NCBI GenBank assembly: GCA_045532035.1
Contig: JAZSFD010000048.1
Coordinates: 1 to 64,000 of the forward strand
Direction: 5' to 3'
Length of the DNA: 64,000 nucleotides
Origin: UMGS1052 sp045532035
Lineage (GTDB): Bacteria > Bacillota > Clostridia > Oscillospirales > CAG-382
Each line of letters begins with the position of its first letter. Within the stretch, counting starts at the first letter, position 1. Shown here in pieces: positions 18,151 through 26,977 of the stretch. Below the pieces are notes generated by a model. It searched no databases, had not been told where the DNA came from, and saw only the letters and a program-made list of their open reading frames with translations. Made by a program: the position numbers and the translations under genes.

Positions 18151-19254
18151 ATGACCGATAATCCGACAATCTCCGACACAAAAGCGTTGCTTTGCCGCCT
18201 GATCGAAATTCCCGGTGTCAGCGGCAGCGAAGAGCTTTTTTCGGAGGAGATCACAAAAACTGTTTCCGAATACACTTCCTTTTTCGACAAGTGCGAAAAG
18301 CTTCCCTGCGGAGGACTTGTTTTCACCCATTCCTGCAAAAAAGCGAATGCGCCCAAACTTCTTTTCGACGCGCATCTTGACACAGTCGGCTTTGCGGTGA
18401 CAGAGCTTCTGGCGGGCGGCTTTTTGAGAGCAAGACCCGTGGGCGGTATCGACAAACGGCTGATATTTGCCTCCGAGGTCGAAATACATGGCAAAGAAAC
18501 GGTTCGGGGAGTTTTTGTTTCAACTCCTCCTCATCTCGCAAAAAAAGACGGGGACAAGCTTCCCGACGTTTCGGATATATATATCGATACAGGTCTTTCG
18601 GACGAAAGACTTTCCGAACTTGTGCGTATCGGCGACACCTGTTCCTTTGCATACACTATGCGCGAGCATCTGAACGGTATCGTTTCGTCACGCAGCATGG
18701 ATGACAGAGTCTGTGCCTGCGCGGTGCTTCTTGCCGCAAAAATGATGGAAAATGCCGACAAAAGCCCCGATTGCGATGTTATCTTTTCTTTTTCGTCTGC
18801 CGAAGAAGTGAACGGTTCCGGTGGTGAGGTGCTCGGAAAGCTTATGTGCGACGGAGCCGTCGTGCTTGATGTGAATTTTGGCAGAGACAAGGATATTCAC
18901 GAAAAAGAAAGCTATGTTCTCGGTGACGGCTGCGGCGTTTCCTATTCCTGCACAACCTCAAGAGCAATGACCGACGCCCTTGTCGAGTGCGCAAAAAACG
19001 AGAACATTCCGCTCCATACTCTTGTCGAAGCTAAGCACACGGGAACGAATGCTCATTTCCTTTCAAATGCACATCTCGGCACCCCCTGCGCCGTACTTTC
19101 CATCCCCGAAAAATATATGCATTCTGCCTTTGAAGCGGTAGATATTTCGGATGTTTTGTCCTGTGCGTCGCTTCTTTGTGAATTTGCCGACAGATTTCCC
19201 GCTCTTGCAGAAAAAATGAAGGCAGAAAGAAAGATAAAGGAGGCGATGGCATGA
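18151..19254 (+). CDS. M42-family metallopeptidase, first of three paralogues
   Basis: A 367-residue M42 peptidase (glutamyl aminopeptidase/tetrahedral aminopeptidase family). The two-metal site is complete: His in 'FDAHLDTVGF', Asp in 'MDDRV', the Glu pair in 'SAEEVNGSG', Asp in 'VVLDVNF' and His in 'KYMHSAFE'. Family members are cytoplasmic oligomers that trim peptides. The ATG follows GAAAGGA by 8 nt. Its stop overlaps the start of the second M42 gene by 4 bp, so translation is coupled. Confidence 0.88.
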   Translation: MTDNPTISDTKALLCRLIEIPGVSGSEELFSEEITKTVSEYTSFFDKCEKLPCGGLVFTHSCKKANAPKLLFDAHLDTVGFAVTELLAGGFLRARPVGGIDKRLIFASEVEIHGKETVRGVFVSTPPHLAKKDGDKLPDVSDIYIDTGLSDERLSELVRIGDTCSFAYTMREHLNGIVSSRSMDDRVCACAVLLAAKMMENADKSPDCDVIFSFSSAEEVNGSGGEVLGKLMCDGAVVLDVNFGRDKDIHEKESYVLGDGCGVSYSCTTSRAMTDALVECAKNENIPLHTLVEAKHTGTNAHFLSNAHLGTPCAVLSIPEKYMHSAFEAVDISDVLSCASLLCEFADRFPALAEKMKAERKIKEAMA

Positions 19255-20279
19255 ACTATACGCTTTTGAAAGAGCTGTGCGAAGCACACGGCGTTTCGGG
19301 CTATGAGGACGAGGTCCTCTCGCTTATTGCCGAAAAAATATTGCCTTATGTCACCTCTGCCGAATATGACAGATGCGGAAATCTTGTGGCCTTCAAAAAA
19401 GGCTCAAACGGCTCGCTCGGAAAAACAGTGCTCTATTCCTGTCATGCCGACGAGGTGGGTTTTGTCATCAATCACATCGACGGCGAAGGAAGACTTTATT
19501 TCGACGCCATCGGCATGAGTCCTCTTGTTTATGCGGGACGCCGGGTGCTGGTGGGCAAAAACCGAATCCCCGGCATTATTGCCGTAAAGCCTTTCCACCT
19601 TGTCTCCTCCGACGAGCGCGATAAGACTCCCGATGCCGACTCTCTTTTCATCGACATCGGCGCAAAAACAAAGCAAGAGGCGGAAGCTCTTGGGGTTTTT
19701 GCCGATTACGCCGTGTTTGACACCGAATTTTCCGATTTCGGAGAAGATATGATAAAAACCAAGGCCCTTGATGACAGAGTGGGCTGTGCTCTTCTTGTTT
19801 CACTTCTTGAAAGAGGGGTGGAATACGACTCATATTTTACTTTTTGCGTCGGCGAGGAGATCGGTCTTCGAGGCTCAAAAGCAGTGGCAAGCCTTGTGCG
19901 TCCTGACATCTGCATAAATCTCGAATGTACGACGGCAGGCGATATTTACGGTGTTTCGGGTGCTGAGCGCACCTGTATTCTGGGGGGTGGAGCAGCTGTC
20001 CCTTATATGGACGGCTCGGCAGTATATACCCCGTCGCTTTACAAAAAAGTCAGAGCCCTTGCACAAAAGAACGGTATCGAATGTCAGACAAAAACAAAAA
20101 TCGCAGGCGGCACCGACGCAGGCTCTTATACAAGGGTTGCGGGAGGCTGTGCGATCACCGGCATCGCCGTTCCCACAAGATATATCCATTCCGCCTCCTG
20201 TGTTGCGAAGAAAAGCGACATCGAGGCAACCGAAAAACTTCTTTTTGCAGTATCCGACAGCATTAAAGACCTGCTTTGA
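19251..20279 (+). CDS. M42-family metallopeptidase, second paralogue
   Basis: A 342-residue M42 peptidase with all expected ligands: His in 'CHADEVGF' (near residue 64), Asp in 'LDDRVG' (near 174), the Glu pair in 'GEEIGLRGS', Glu in 'NLECTT' and His in 'RYIHSAS' (near 311). Both this copy and the first have intact catalytic residues, so they may form a hetero-oligomer or divide substrates. It overlaps the upstream gene by 4 bp and is followed at 17 nt by the third copy. Confidence 0.9.
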   Translation: MNYTLLKELCEAHGVSGYEDEVLSLIAEKILPYVTSAEYDRCGNLVAFKKGSNGSLGKTVLYSCHADEVGFVINHIDGEGRLYFDAIGMSPLVYAGRRVLVGKNRIPGIIAVKPFHLVSSDERDKTPDADSLFIDIGAKTKQEAEALGVFADYAVFDTEFSDFGEDMIKTKALDDRVGCALLVSLLERGVEYDSYFTFCVGEEIGLRGSKAVASLVRPDICINLECTTAGDIYGVSGAERTCILGGGAAVPYMDGSAVYTPSLYKKVRALAQKNGIECQTKTKIAGGTDAGSYTRVAGGCAITGIAVPTRYIHSASCVAKKSDIEATEKLLFAVSDSIKDLL

Positions 20280-20296
20280 AAAAAGAGAGGAATGTT

Positions 20297-21295
20297 ATGA
20301 CAACACAAAACGGGATCAGAGAGGATCTCACAAAAATCTATAATGTAAAGTCCGTAAGCGGCGGAGAAAATGCAGCTTTCGACTTCATAAAAAGCGAGCT
20401 TTCAAAACTTTGCGACGAAATCTTTGCTGACGACATTGGAAATGTTTATGCCATAAAAAAAGGACACGGTGAATGCCGACGAAAGATTGCCATTGTTTGT
20501 CCCTTTGACGAGCAGGGCTTTGTGGTAACTGACGCATCGGGCAAAAACGCCCGTCTTCATGCCATCGGAAAACCTGCTCTTTCCGGGCTTTGCGGCAAAA
20601 GAGCGCAGATTGTCGGGAAAGACATTTCGGGACTTCTCCTTTGTGACAGCGAAAAGCCCGAAACCGACAGCTTCTATTTTGAAACAGGTGCAGCTCCCTG
20701 TGACGAGGGAATCTGTGAGGGAGATTTTGTCAGCATCTGCGACGAACCGACTTTCCTCGGGGAAAACCTTGTATCTCTCGGCTCTCTTTGCACAAAAGTC
20801 CACGGCACAGGTCTTCTTTCGATTGCAAAATGTGCGGGTAGCTTTTCGTTTGATGTGATCTTCGTCTTTGCAGCGGCACATCTTCTCGGCTCAAGAGGTG
20901 AAAAATGCGCCTCCTTCATTGCCGATGCCGATGAGTGCATCTGCTTTGATATGTGCGAAGAGGGAATAAACTCTGTCGGAAAAGGCCCTTGCATCGCCTT
21001 TTCTGATGCGGGCGGAAATTGCTCACGCGAGCTTGTCGGAAAGCTTGAAAATGCCGCAAAAAACATCGGCATCGGCTATCAGCTCAAGGCAGACAACAAT
21101 AAGGACAGGCCTTCTGCCATCGCGCCTTTTATCGCAAACGGCACAAAAACCGCTCTTGTTTCGGTCTGCGCCTCAAAGCTTTCGCAGGGCATCGGTATCT
21201 GCGCGCTTTGCGATCTGAGGGGAGCCGCGGCTCTGGTATGCGCATATCTCATCTTTGAAGAAACGGAAAAGGAAAAAGAAAATGAAGATAAATGA
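20297..21295 (+). CDS. M42-like protein without the metal site (probable pseudoenzyme)
   Basis: A 332-residue protein that aligns along its length with the second M42 gene ('SVSGGENAAFDFIKSEL', 'DIGNVYAIKKG') but has lost nearly every metal ligand. 'CHADEVGF' became 'CPFDEQGF', the 'LDDRVG' position reads 'LCTKVHG', the 'GEEIGLRGS' position reads 'AAHLLGSRGE', and 'RYIHS' reads about 'ASKLSQ'. The fold residues are kept and no stop or frameshift is seen, so it is under some selection. A regulatory or structural subunit of the M42 oligomer is the simplest idea. AGAGG lies 6 nt before the ATG. Confidence 0.8.
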   Translation: MTTQNGIREDLTKIYNVKSVSGGENAAFDFIKSELSKLCDEIFADDIGNVYAIKKGHGECRRKIAIVCPFDEQGFVVTDASGKNARLHAIGKPALSGLCGKRAQIVGKDISGLLLCDSEKPETDSFYFETGAAPCDEGICEGDFVSICDEPTFLGENLVSLGSLCTKVHGTGLLSIAKCAGSFSFDVIFVFAAAHLLGSRGEKCASFIADADECICFDMCEEGINSVGKGPCIAFSDAGGNCSRELVGKLENAAKNIGIGYQLKADNNKDRPSAIAPFIANGTKTALVSVCASKLSQGIGICALCDLRGAAALVCAYLIFEETEKEKENEDK

Positions 21296-22538
21296 AGAAT
21301 TGCTTGCTCTTGCCGAAAAGGCGGAGCGTGCACTTATTGACAACGGGGTTTTTGCAGGGATAGAAAAGATCGCCCTTCAAAATCAGATACGCGTTATGGA
21401 TGCTTTCAGAGAGCACCAGGTATCGGAATCCCATTTCTGCCCCACCACAGGCTACGGTTACGACGACCGAGGCAGAGATGTTCTTGAAGAAATGTTCGCC
21501 GATGTTTTTGAAACAGAAGATGCCATCGTGCGCCACAACATCATCTCGGGAACCCAGGCTCTTTGCATCGGTCTTTTCGGAATACTCAGAACAGGCGACA
21601 GAATGTTGTCGGTGACGGGAAAACCGTACGACACCCTTGATGAAGTCATCGGTCTGCGCGGTGAGGGTATGGGCTCGCTCCGCGATTACGGAGTGAATTA
21701 CAGCGAGATTCCAATGACCTTTGACGGAGGTATCGACATTCCTGCCATGGAGGAAGCACTGCGCTCATCGGATGATATAAAAATGGTATATATTCAGCGT
21801 TCAAAGGGCTATGCCGTACGCCGTACCCTTTCGGCAAAGGAGATAGGCGATGCGGCAAAAGCAGCACACGCTGTCAACAAAGATGTTTTCGTTTTTGTTG
21901 ACAACTGCTACGGCGAATTCTGCGATGAACACGAGCCCACTTATTACGGCGCTGACCTTTGTGTCGGCTCGCTCATTAAAAACGCCGGGGGCGGCATGGC
22001 GGAAACCGGCGGATATATTGCGGGCACAAAAAAGGCGGTCGAGCTCTGCTCTTATCGTCTCACCACCCCCGGCATCGGAAAAGAGGCGGGCGCAAGTCTC
22101 GGTCAGACAAAGTTTATGTATAAAGGTCTTTTCTATGCTCCACACACGGTGGGTCAGGCATTGAAAACAGGGGGTTTTGCCGCAAAGCTTTTCGAGCTTC
22201 TCGGCTATGACATCTATCCGAAAGCGGAAGAGGAACGCCACGACATTATTCAGACGGTGACTCTTGGCTCTGCCGACGGACTTCTGAAATTCTGCCAGGG
22301 AATCCAGAGCGGCTCGCCCGTCGATTCGCACGTTCTTCCCGAAGCATGGGATATGCCGGGCTATGCCGATGCTGTCGTGATGGCGGCAGGAGCCTTTACC
22401 TCGGGAGCATCCATTGAGCTTTCGGCAGACGGACCTATGAAAGCTCCATTCACCGCCTATCTTCAGGGCGGACTTACATATGAGAGCGGCAAGATCGGCA
22501 TTCTTCTTGCCGCACAGAAAATAATCGGAGAAAACTGA
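21282..22538 (+). CDS. Methionine gamma-lyase-family protein (aluminium-resistance protein family)
   Basis: A 418-residue PLP-dependent enzyme of the YnbB/'aluminium resistance protein' group related to methionine gamma-lyase. The start is 'MKINEELL', the substrate loop 'PTTGYGYDDRGR' lies near residue 51, 'SGTQAL' near 90 would contact PLP phosphate, and the PLP lysine is probably in 'SLIKNAGGGMAETGGY' near residue 234. It overlaps the third M42 gene by 14 bp. Family members appear in many Firmicutes next to core genes, but their substrate is unproven. Confidence 0.85.
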   Translation: MKINEELLALAEKAERALIDNGVFAGIEKIALQNQIRVMDAFREHQVSESHFCPTTGYGYDDRGRDVLEEMFADVFETEDAIVRHNIISGTQALCIGLFGILRTGDRMLSVTGKPYDTLDEVIGLRGEGMGSLRDYGVNYSEIPMTFDGGIDIPAMEEALRSSDDIKMVYIQRSKGYAVRRTLSAKEIGDAAKAAHAVNKDVFVFVDNCYGEFCDEHEPTYYGADLCVGSLIKNAGGGMAETGGYIAGTKKAVELCSYRLTTPGIGKEAGASLGQTKFMYKGLFYAPHTVGQALKTGGFAAKLFELLGYDIYPKAEEERHDIIQTVTLGSADGLLKFCQGIQSGSPVDSHVLPEAWDMPGYADAVVMAAGAFTSGASIELSADGPMKAPFTAYLQGGLTYESGKIGILLAAQKIIGEN

Positions 22539-22539
22539 A

Positions 22540-23451
22540 ATGTTGAAGTTTGAAAACAACGCTCTTTCAGGTGTTTTTCTCATGCCGAAGGATATCGAAA
22601 AGCATCTTTCGGGGGCAAACACTGCAGAGCTAAAAGTCATAATATATATCTTTTCTCGTGATGGAAATGTCTCCGATGAGGGAGAAATTGCAAAAGCTCT
22701 CGGTCTTTCCGAAAACGATGTGATATCTGCTCTTGCCTTCTGGCGCGGAACAGGCCTTCTTGCTCTCTCAAAGACAGACGATTCGCGTGTCACCGTCATT
22801 TCGGAAACAAAGCCATCCGAAAAAAACGTGTCCTATTCACCAAAGGAGATAGCCGACGCCATCGATGGGAACGAAGACATCCGCTCGCTGATGAATTTTG
22901 CATCCCAAACTATCGGAAAAATTCTCACTCCCACCGAGCAGGGCATCATTCTGTCGCTTGTCGATTCTTTGTCGCTGGGTTGCGATCTTGTCATGGGCAT
23001 CATCGAATACTGCTGCAACACCATGGACAAAAAAAGCGTGCGTTATATTGAGCGCACTGCCGCCAAGATGCATGACGAGGACGGAATCGACAGCTACGAA
23101 AAATTTGAGGAATACATATCAACCAAAAAGAAGGAAAAAACGATTGAGGATACTGTCCGCACAATAATCGGAGCAGGCGGACGCGCTTTCACAAAAACCG
23201 AGCGCGAAATAATCTCCGATTTTTCAAAGAAAGGCATCACTGATGAGCTTATTTCAATGGCATATGAGCGCACCATCGGTGCCATCGGCAAGCCTTCACT
23301 TTCTTATATGTCGAAAATTATCGGAAACTGGCACTCTCAAGGCATCAGAAGCAAGGAGGAGCTTGACGGAATGAAGCCCTTTGAGGAGAGTGGCACCACA
23401 GGCGCCTTCCGTCTTGAGGACTTCACAGAAAAACCCGATGTCGAAGCCTGA
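22540..23451 (+). CDS. DnaD-domain replication protein
   Basis: A 303-residue protein with an N-terminal winged-helix-like region ('NTAELKVIIYIFSRDG', 'EIAKALGLS') and two consecutive DnaD (DDBH2-type) domains, about residues 105-195 and 205-285, the second with 'YMSKIIGNWHSQGI'. DnaD takes part in replication restart and loading of the helicase at oriC in low-GC Gram-positives. In many relatives a DnaI/DnaC-like helicase loader follows directly; here a YhaN-like ATPase follows instead. The gene starts one nucleotide after the upstream stop. Confidence 0.85.
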   Translation: MLKFENNALSGVFLMPKDIEKHLSGANTAELKVIIYIFSRDGNVSDEGEIAKALGLSENDVISALAFWRGTGLLALSKTDDSRVTVISETKPSEKNVSYSPKEIADAIDGNEDIRSLMNFASQTIGKILTPTEQGIILSLVDSLSLGCDLVMGIIEYCCNTMDKKSVRYIERTAAKMHDEDGIDSYEKFEEYISTKKKEKTIEDTVRTIIGAGGRAFTKTEREIISDFSKKGITDELISMAYERTIGAIGKPSLSYMSKIIGNWHSQGIRSKEELDGMKPFEESGTTGAFRLEDFTEKPDVEA

Positions 23452-23472
23452 GAAAGGAGTGATCGTTTTAAG

Positions 23473-25710
23473 ATGAAATTCAAGAATCTGTCTGTCGGAA
23501 GCTTCGGCAAGCTGTCCGAAAGGGAATTTGATTTTTCCGACCGACTTAATATAATCTACGGAAAAAACGAGGCGGGAAAAAGCACCCTTTCCGCCTATAT
23601 GAAATATATGCTCTACGGCTTTTCGTCCCAGAAGAGCAGGTCTGTCGACACAAACGACAAAACAAAATATATGCCCTGGGATTCGGATGTGATCTCAGGC
23701 TCCGCCACCATTGAAAATGGTGGTCAGACTCTCCGTATCGAACGAAGAACGGGAGCAAAAAATTCCTTAAAGATCACCGATGCCGCAGGAAAAGAGCTTC
23801 TTTTCGGCAAAGAGCCGGGGGAAGAATTCTTCGGACTTGACGAGGCGGCTTTTTCGAAGATGGCATATATCCGTCAGAACGACATTTCGGCGGATAAAAT
23901 GTCAAATCTTTCGGATATCGTTCAGAACGCCGTCTATTCCGCTGATGAAACTGTCGATATCGAAAAGGCGCGCAAAAAGCTGTCGGATTTTAGAAATGTT
24001 TATCGTACAAAAGTCGGCAAAAAAGGAAAATGCTTTGAGCTTGAAGAAAAAATACGCGAGCTGAGATATGATTTTGACAAAGCAAGTGAGCTGCACAAGA
24101 CTCTTCTTTCCGCCGAAGCAAAGCTTGCCGAAACAAGAGCCAAGATCAAGAGCAACGAGGAAAAGGCAAAAAATCTTGAAAAAGAGCTGGAAAATATAAA
24201 GGGTTATGAGGCTTCTCTTATCATAGACAAGATACTTAACGCAAAAAAAGAGCTCGAAAAAGCCACCGATGAATTTGAGGCGGCAAAGAAAAATGTAACC
24301 TTTTCGGGAAAGACTCTTTCGAGCGAGAACATCTCCCTGCTGATGTCTACAAACAGCTCCCTTTCGCGCGCGAAGGAAGAGCTTGATGCCGCAACTGAAG
24401 CTTACGAAAAGGCAAAGCTTGCGCTTTCGGAATCCGAAAACGAAGATCCGATACTTGCGAAAATTTCAGGCCGCGACATGGCAGATATCCGCGAGACCGA
24501 AAAGGCGGTAGAGCGCACAGCATCGTCGAAAAGAAATTTTCTTATCTTCGGAGCGGTGACTCTTTTTGCGGCACTGCTTTTTGTGATCGGATATTTTGCG
24601 CTTCCTTTGCCCGAGCTTAAATCTTATCTCCTTGTCATGAGTCTTTGCTTTGCATCTGCGACTGCGGCCTTTGGAGTACTTTTCTTTTTGTCATCAAAGA
24701 AACTTTCAATACTTCTTGAAGAATCGGGCTTTGAAACCGCCGCAGAGCTTGAAGAAATTGTCACAATTTATCCGCAGGTAAAGGAAAAAATAGCCGAAAA
24801 GGAAGCTCACCTTTGTGTGATCTCGGAGGAGCTTTCCCGGAAAAAGGAAAAGTATGAGCACGAAAAGGCGGCGTTCGATTCGCTCATTTCCCATGTGGGA
24901 AATGGCGCCGACACCGAAAACGCGGATGATCTGATAAGTGAGCTGAAAGAGGCTTTTGACCTTTTTGTCGCAAAGGAAAACGAGTTCAAAAGATGCGAAA
25001 GTGTTTATGACACCTTCCTTTCCACCAACGATCTTCATGCCCTCTCGGAGGCGGCAGACAAATTCACGCACATTCCGGAACGGGACGCAAAAACCGTGAT
25101 GCGCGAATATGAGTTTTTCAAAAAAGCAAACGAAAACCTGGTTGAGATGGAAAAACAGTATATTAAGCAGGCTGCATCCCCGGCATCTTCCATCAGAAAG
25201 CCCTCCGAGATCCTTGCCGAAAGGCAGGCGACAGAGGCTCTTCTCGAGAAGGCAACCGAAAAGGCAGATGCGGCCGAGCTTGCGCTTGCGGCGCTTGAGG
25301 CTGCCTGCGACGATCTCAAAGGCGGCATCTCACCGAGGATCGCCGAAAAATCGGGGGAGTTCTTCTCTCTCTTTACCGACGGGAAATATCCGTCGCTTGA
25401 AGTGTCAGGCGAGTTCGGAGTCGGCATCACTCACGGCGGTATCATCCGCGACAGCGGCTATCTCAGCCGCGGAACTGCAGACGCGGCATATCTTGCCCTG
25501 CGCCTTTCGCTGTGCGAAAATCTTTTCAGGGAAAATCCCCCTCTTGTCCTCGACGAGGTTTTTGCCTATGTCGACGATGAAAGACTTGAAAAAATGCTCT
25601 CCTGCCTTGTAAAACTTTCTGAAAAATATCAGATATTCCTCTTCACCTGCCATGAGCGCGAGAAAAAGATGCTTGAAAAGATCGGTGGAGTTGTGATTAT
25701 TGAAATTTAA
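23473..25710 (+). CDS. YhaN/SbcC-like ABC ATPase with coiled coils and membrane hairpin
   Basis: A 745-residue SMC/RecF-type ATPase. It has an N-terminal Walker A 'GKNEAGKST' near residue 35, long Lys/Glu-rich coiled coils (about 180-340 and 430-640), a central pair of hydrophobic segments (about 355-410) and a C-terminal signature 'LSRGTADAAYLALRLSL' with Walker B 'LVLDEVF'. In Bacillus the related YhaN works beside an SbcD-like nuclease (YhaO); no such nuclease lies here. The membrane hairpin suggests membrane-associated DNA processing. The ribosome site is 13 nt from the ATG, longer than usual. Confidence 0.82.
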   Translation: MKFKNLSVGSFGKLSEREFDFSDRLNIIYGKNEAGKSTLSAYMKYMLYGFSSQKSRSVDTNDKTKYMPWDSDVISGSATIENGGQTLRIERRTGAKNSLKITDAAGKELLFGKEPGEEFFGLDEAAFSKMAYIRQNDISADKMSNLSDIVQNAVYSADETVDIEKARKKLSDFRNVYRTKVGKKGKCFELEEKIRELRYDFDKASELHKTLLSAEAKLAETRAKIKSNEEKAKNLEKELENIKGYEASLIIDKILNAKKELEKATDEFEAAKKNVTFSGKTLSSENISLLMSTNSSLSRAKEELDAATEAYEKAKLALSESENEDPILAKISGRDMADIRETEKAVERTASSKRNFLIFGAVTLFAALLFVIGYFALPLPELKSYLLVMSLCFASATAAFGVLFFLSSKKLSILLEESGFETAAELEEIVTIYPQVKEKIAEKEAHLCVISEELSRKKEKYEHEKAAFDSLISHVGNGADTENADDLISELKEAFDLFVAKENEFKRCESVYDTFLSTNDLHALSEAADKFTHIPERDAKTVMREYEFFKKANENLVEMEKQYIKQAASPASSIRKPSEILAERQATEALLEKATEKADAAELALAALEAACDDLKGGISPRIAEKSGEFFSLFTDGKYPSLEVSGEFGVGITHGGIIRDSGYLSRGTADAAYLALRLSLCENLFRENPPLVLDEVFAYVDDERLEKMLSCLVKLSEKYQIFLFTCHEREKKMLEKIGGVVIIEI

Positions 25711-25724
25711 TGAGTTGACTGACC

Positions 25725-25861
25725 TTCCCGCACGAGATCCTTCACTGCGCTTCGCTCCGTTCGAGGATGACGGGCGTGGCACAAGCGGAATAACCCCGCG
25801 AAACATCCCCGCGTGTCATCCTCGAGGAGGTCGGAACGACCGACGAAGGATCTCGCGGGAA
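25725..25861. repeat. 137-bp imperfect inverted repeat (MITE/REP-like)
   Basis: The ends match as inverted repeats ('CGAGATCCTTC' at the left, 'GAAGGATCTCGCGGGAA' at the right), and an inner pair 'TCGAGGATGAC'/'GTCATCCTCGA' also pairs. The sequence is much more GC-rich than its surroundings and has no gene. It lies between the YhaN-like gene and the rnhB promoter and could act as a terminator. Similar GAGATCCTTC...GGATGAC units occur as dispersed intergenic repeats in Clostridia; the copy number in this genome is unknown. Confidence 0.8.
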
Positions 25862-25898
25862 ACTTGTGGTATATGACTTTTTCTCAAAAATCAAAAAT

Positions 25899-25927
25899 TT
25901 GACAATCCCGAAAATATATGCTATACT
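25899..25927 (+). promoter_or_regulatory. Sigma-A promoter of rnhB-yraN
   Basis: TTGACA (25899-25904), 17-bp spacer, TATACT (25922-25927), 38 bp before the rnhB start. It probably also drives yraN, the dipeptidase and thrC, since these are packed without gaps. Confidence 0.85.
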
Positions 25928-25965
25928 AATTATTTGATAAAATACTTTTCAAAAAAGGAGAAGAC

Positions 25966-26604
25966 ATGGCGGCAAAAAAGATACTCCAACCCCTGTCATG
26001 GGAACACGAACTGAAATATGCGCCGTCGGTAGTCTGCGGTGTTGATGAGGCAGGACGAGGCCCTCTTGTGGGCAGGGTTTACGCCGCCGCAGTGATTCTC
26101 CCTTATGACGAGCGCGAAAACGATGCGATCCTTGCCCTCAATGACTCAAAGAAGCTTTCGGAAAAGAAACGCGAGCTTCTTGCCGAAGAGATAAAGCGGC
26201 TTGCCGTCTCCTACTGCGTTGCCTATTCGACGGTTGAGGAGATCGAGCGTATCAATATTCTCGAAGCCTCGCTTCTTGCCATGCGTCGCGCCATCGACGG
26301 ACTTTCAAAAAAGCCGGATGTGGCACTCATCGACGGCAACATTTCCCGCTCCTTTCAGCTTGAAGCCCATGCCATAATCGGCGGTGACGGCATTTCTCCG
26401 TCGATTGCCGCGGCATCCATTCTTGCCAAAACCGAAAGGGACAAATGGTGCTGTGAGGTGCTTGACAAGGAATATCCGCAATACGGCTTTTCAGCTCACA
26501 AAGGCTACGGCACAAAGGCTCATTACGAAGCCATCGGCAAATACGGCCCCTGTCCCGAGCACAGAATGAGCTTTCTGAAAAAATACTATGAAAAGCACTC
26601 TTGA
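25966..26604 (+). CDS. rnhB: Ribonuclease HII
   Basis: A 212-residue RNase HII that cuts RNA in RNA-DNA hybrids and removes single ribonucleotides. The catalytic acidic residues are in 'GVDEAGRGPLVG' (near residue 25) and 'ALIDGN' (near 122), with 'NDSKKLSEKKRE' and 'SIAAASILAKTERD' conserved. GGAG is 5 nt before the ATG. It overlaps yraN by 17 bp, the usual rnhB-yraN neighbourhood in Clostridia. Confidence 0.93.
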   Translation: MAAKKILQPLSWEHELKYAPSVVCGVDEAGRGPLVGRVYAAAVILPYDERENDAILALNDSKKLSEKKRELLAEEIKRLAVSYCVAYSTVEEIERINILEASLLAMRRAIDGLSKKPDVALIDGNISRSFQLEAHAIIGGDGISPSIAAASILAKTERDKWCCEVLDKEYPQYGFSAHKGYGTKAHYEAIGKYGPCPEHRMSFLKKYYEKHS

Positions 26605-26962
26605 AAAGAAACAGCTCGGAAGAGCCGGCGAAGACACAGCCTGCGCATATCTTGAAAAAAACGGCTATTCGGTCGTCGCACGCAATTATACCGTTCGCGG
26701 CGGCGAGATCGACATTGTGGCAACAGATGAAAAATTTGTCGTCTTTGTCGAGGTGAAATGCCGCGAAAACGATGTTTTCTCAAAGGCGTGCGAGGCGGTG
26801 AACACAAAAAAGATCGCTCATCTTGTAACTGCCGCCGAAAGATTTCTTTTTGAAAAATCCGAAGACGCAGATCTTTGCGGGAAACAGCCGAGATTTGATG
26901 TCATCGAGGTATATACACAAAAAAACACGCTTAATCATATAAAAGCAATAGATATCAACTAA
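26588..26962 (+). CDS. YraN family (UPF0102) predicted endonuclease
   Basis: A 124-residue protein of the YraN family, which has a restriction-endonuclease-like fold. The motifs are 'LGRAGEDTACAYLE' and 'RGGEIDIVATD...VFVEVKCR' with the Asp/Glu/Lys catalytic-type residues (E-x-D and E-x-K). It overlaps rnhB by 17 bp and its stop codon is followed at once by the dipeptidase ribosome site. Its cell role is not established. Confidence 0.9.
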   Translation: MKSTLEKKQLGRAGEDTACAYLEKNGYSVVARNYTVRGGEIDIVATDEKFVVFVEVKCRENDVFSKACEAVNTKKIAHLVTAAERFLFEKSEDADLCGKQPRFDVIEVYTQKNTLNHIKAIDIN

Positions 26963-26977
26963 TTTCGGGGTGATTTT

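Noticed and set aside
21801..22799. A 332-codon minus-strand open frame
   Set aside because: It overlaps two real plus-strand genes in antisense and shows no protein family.
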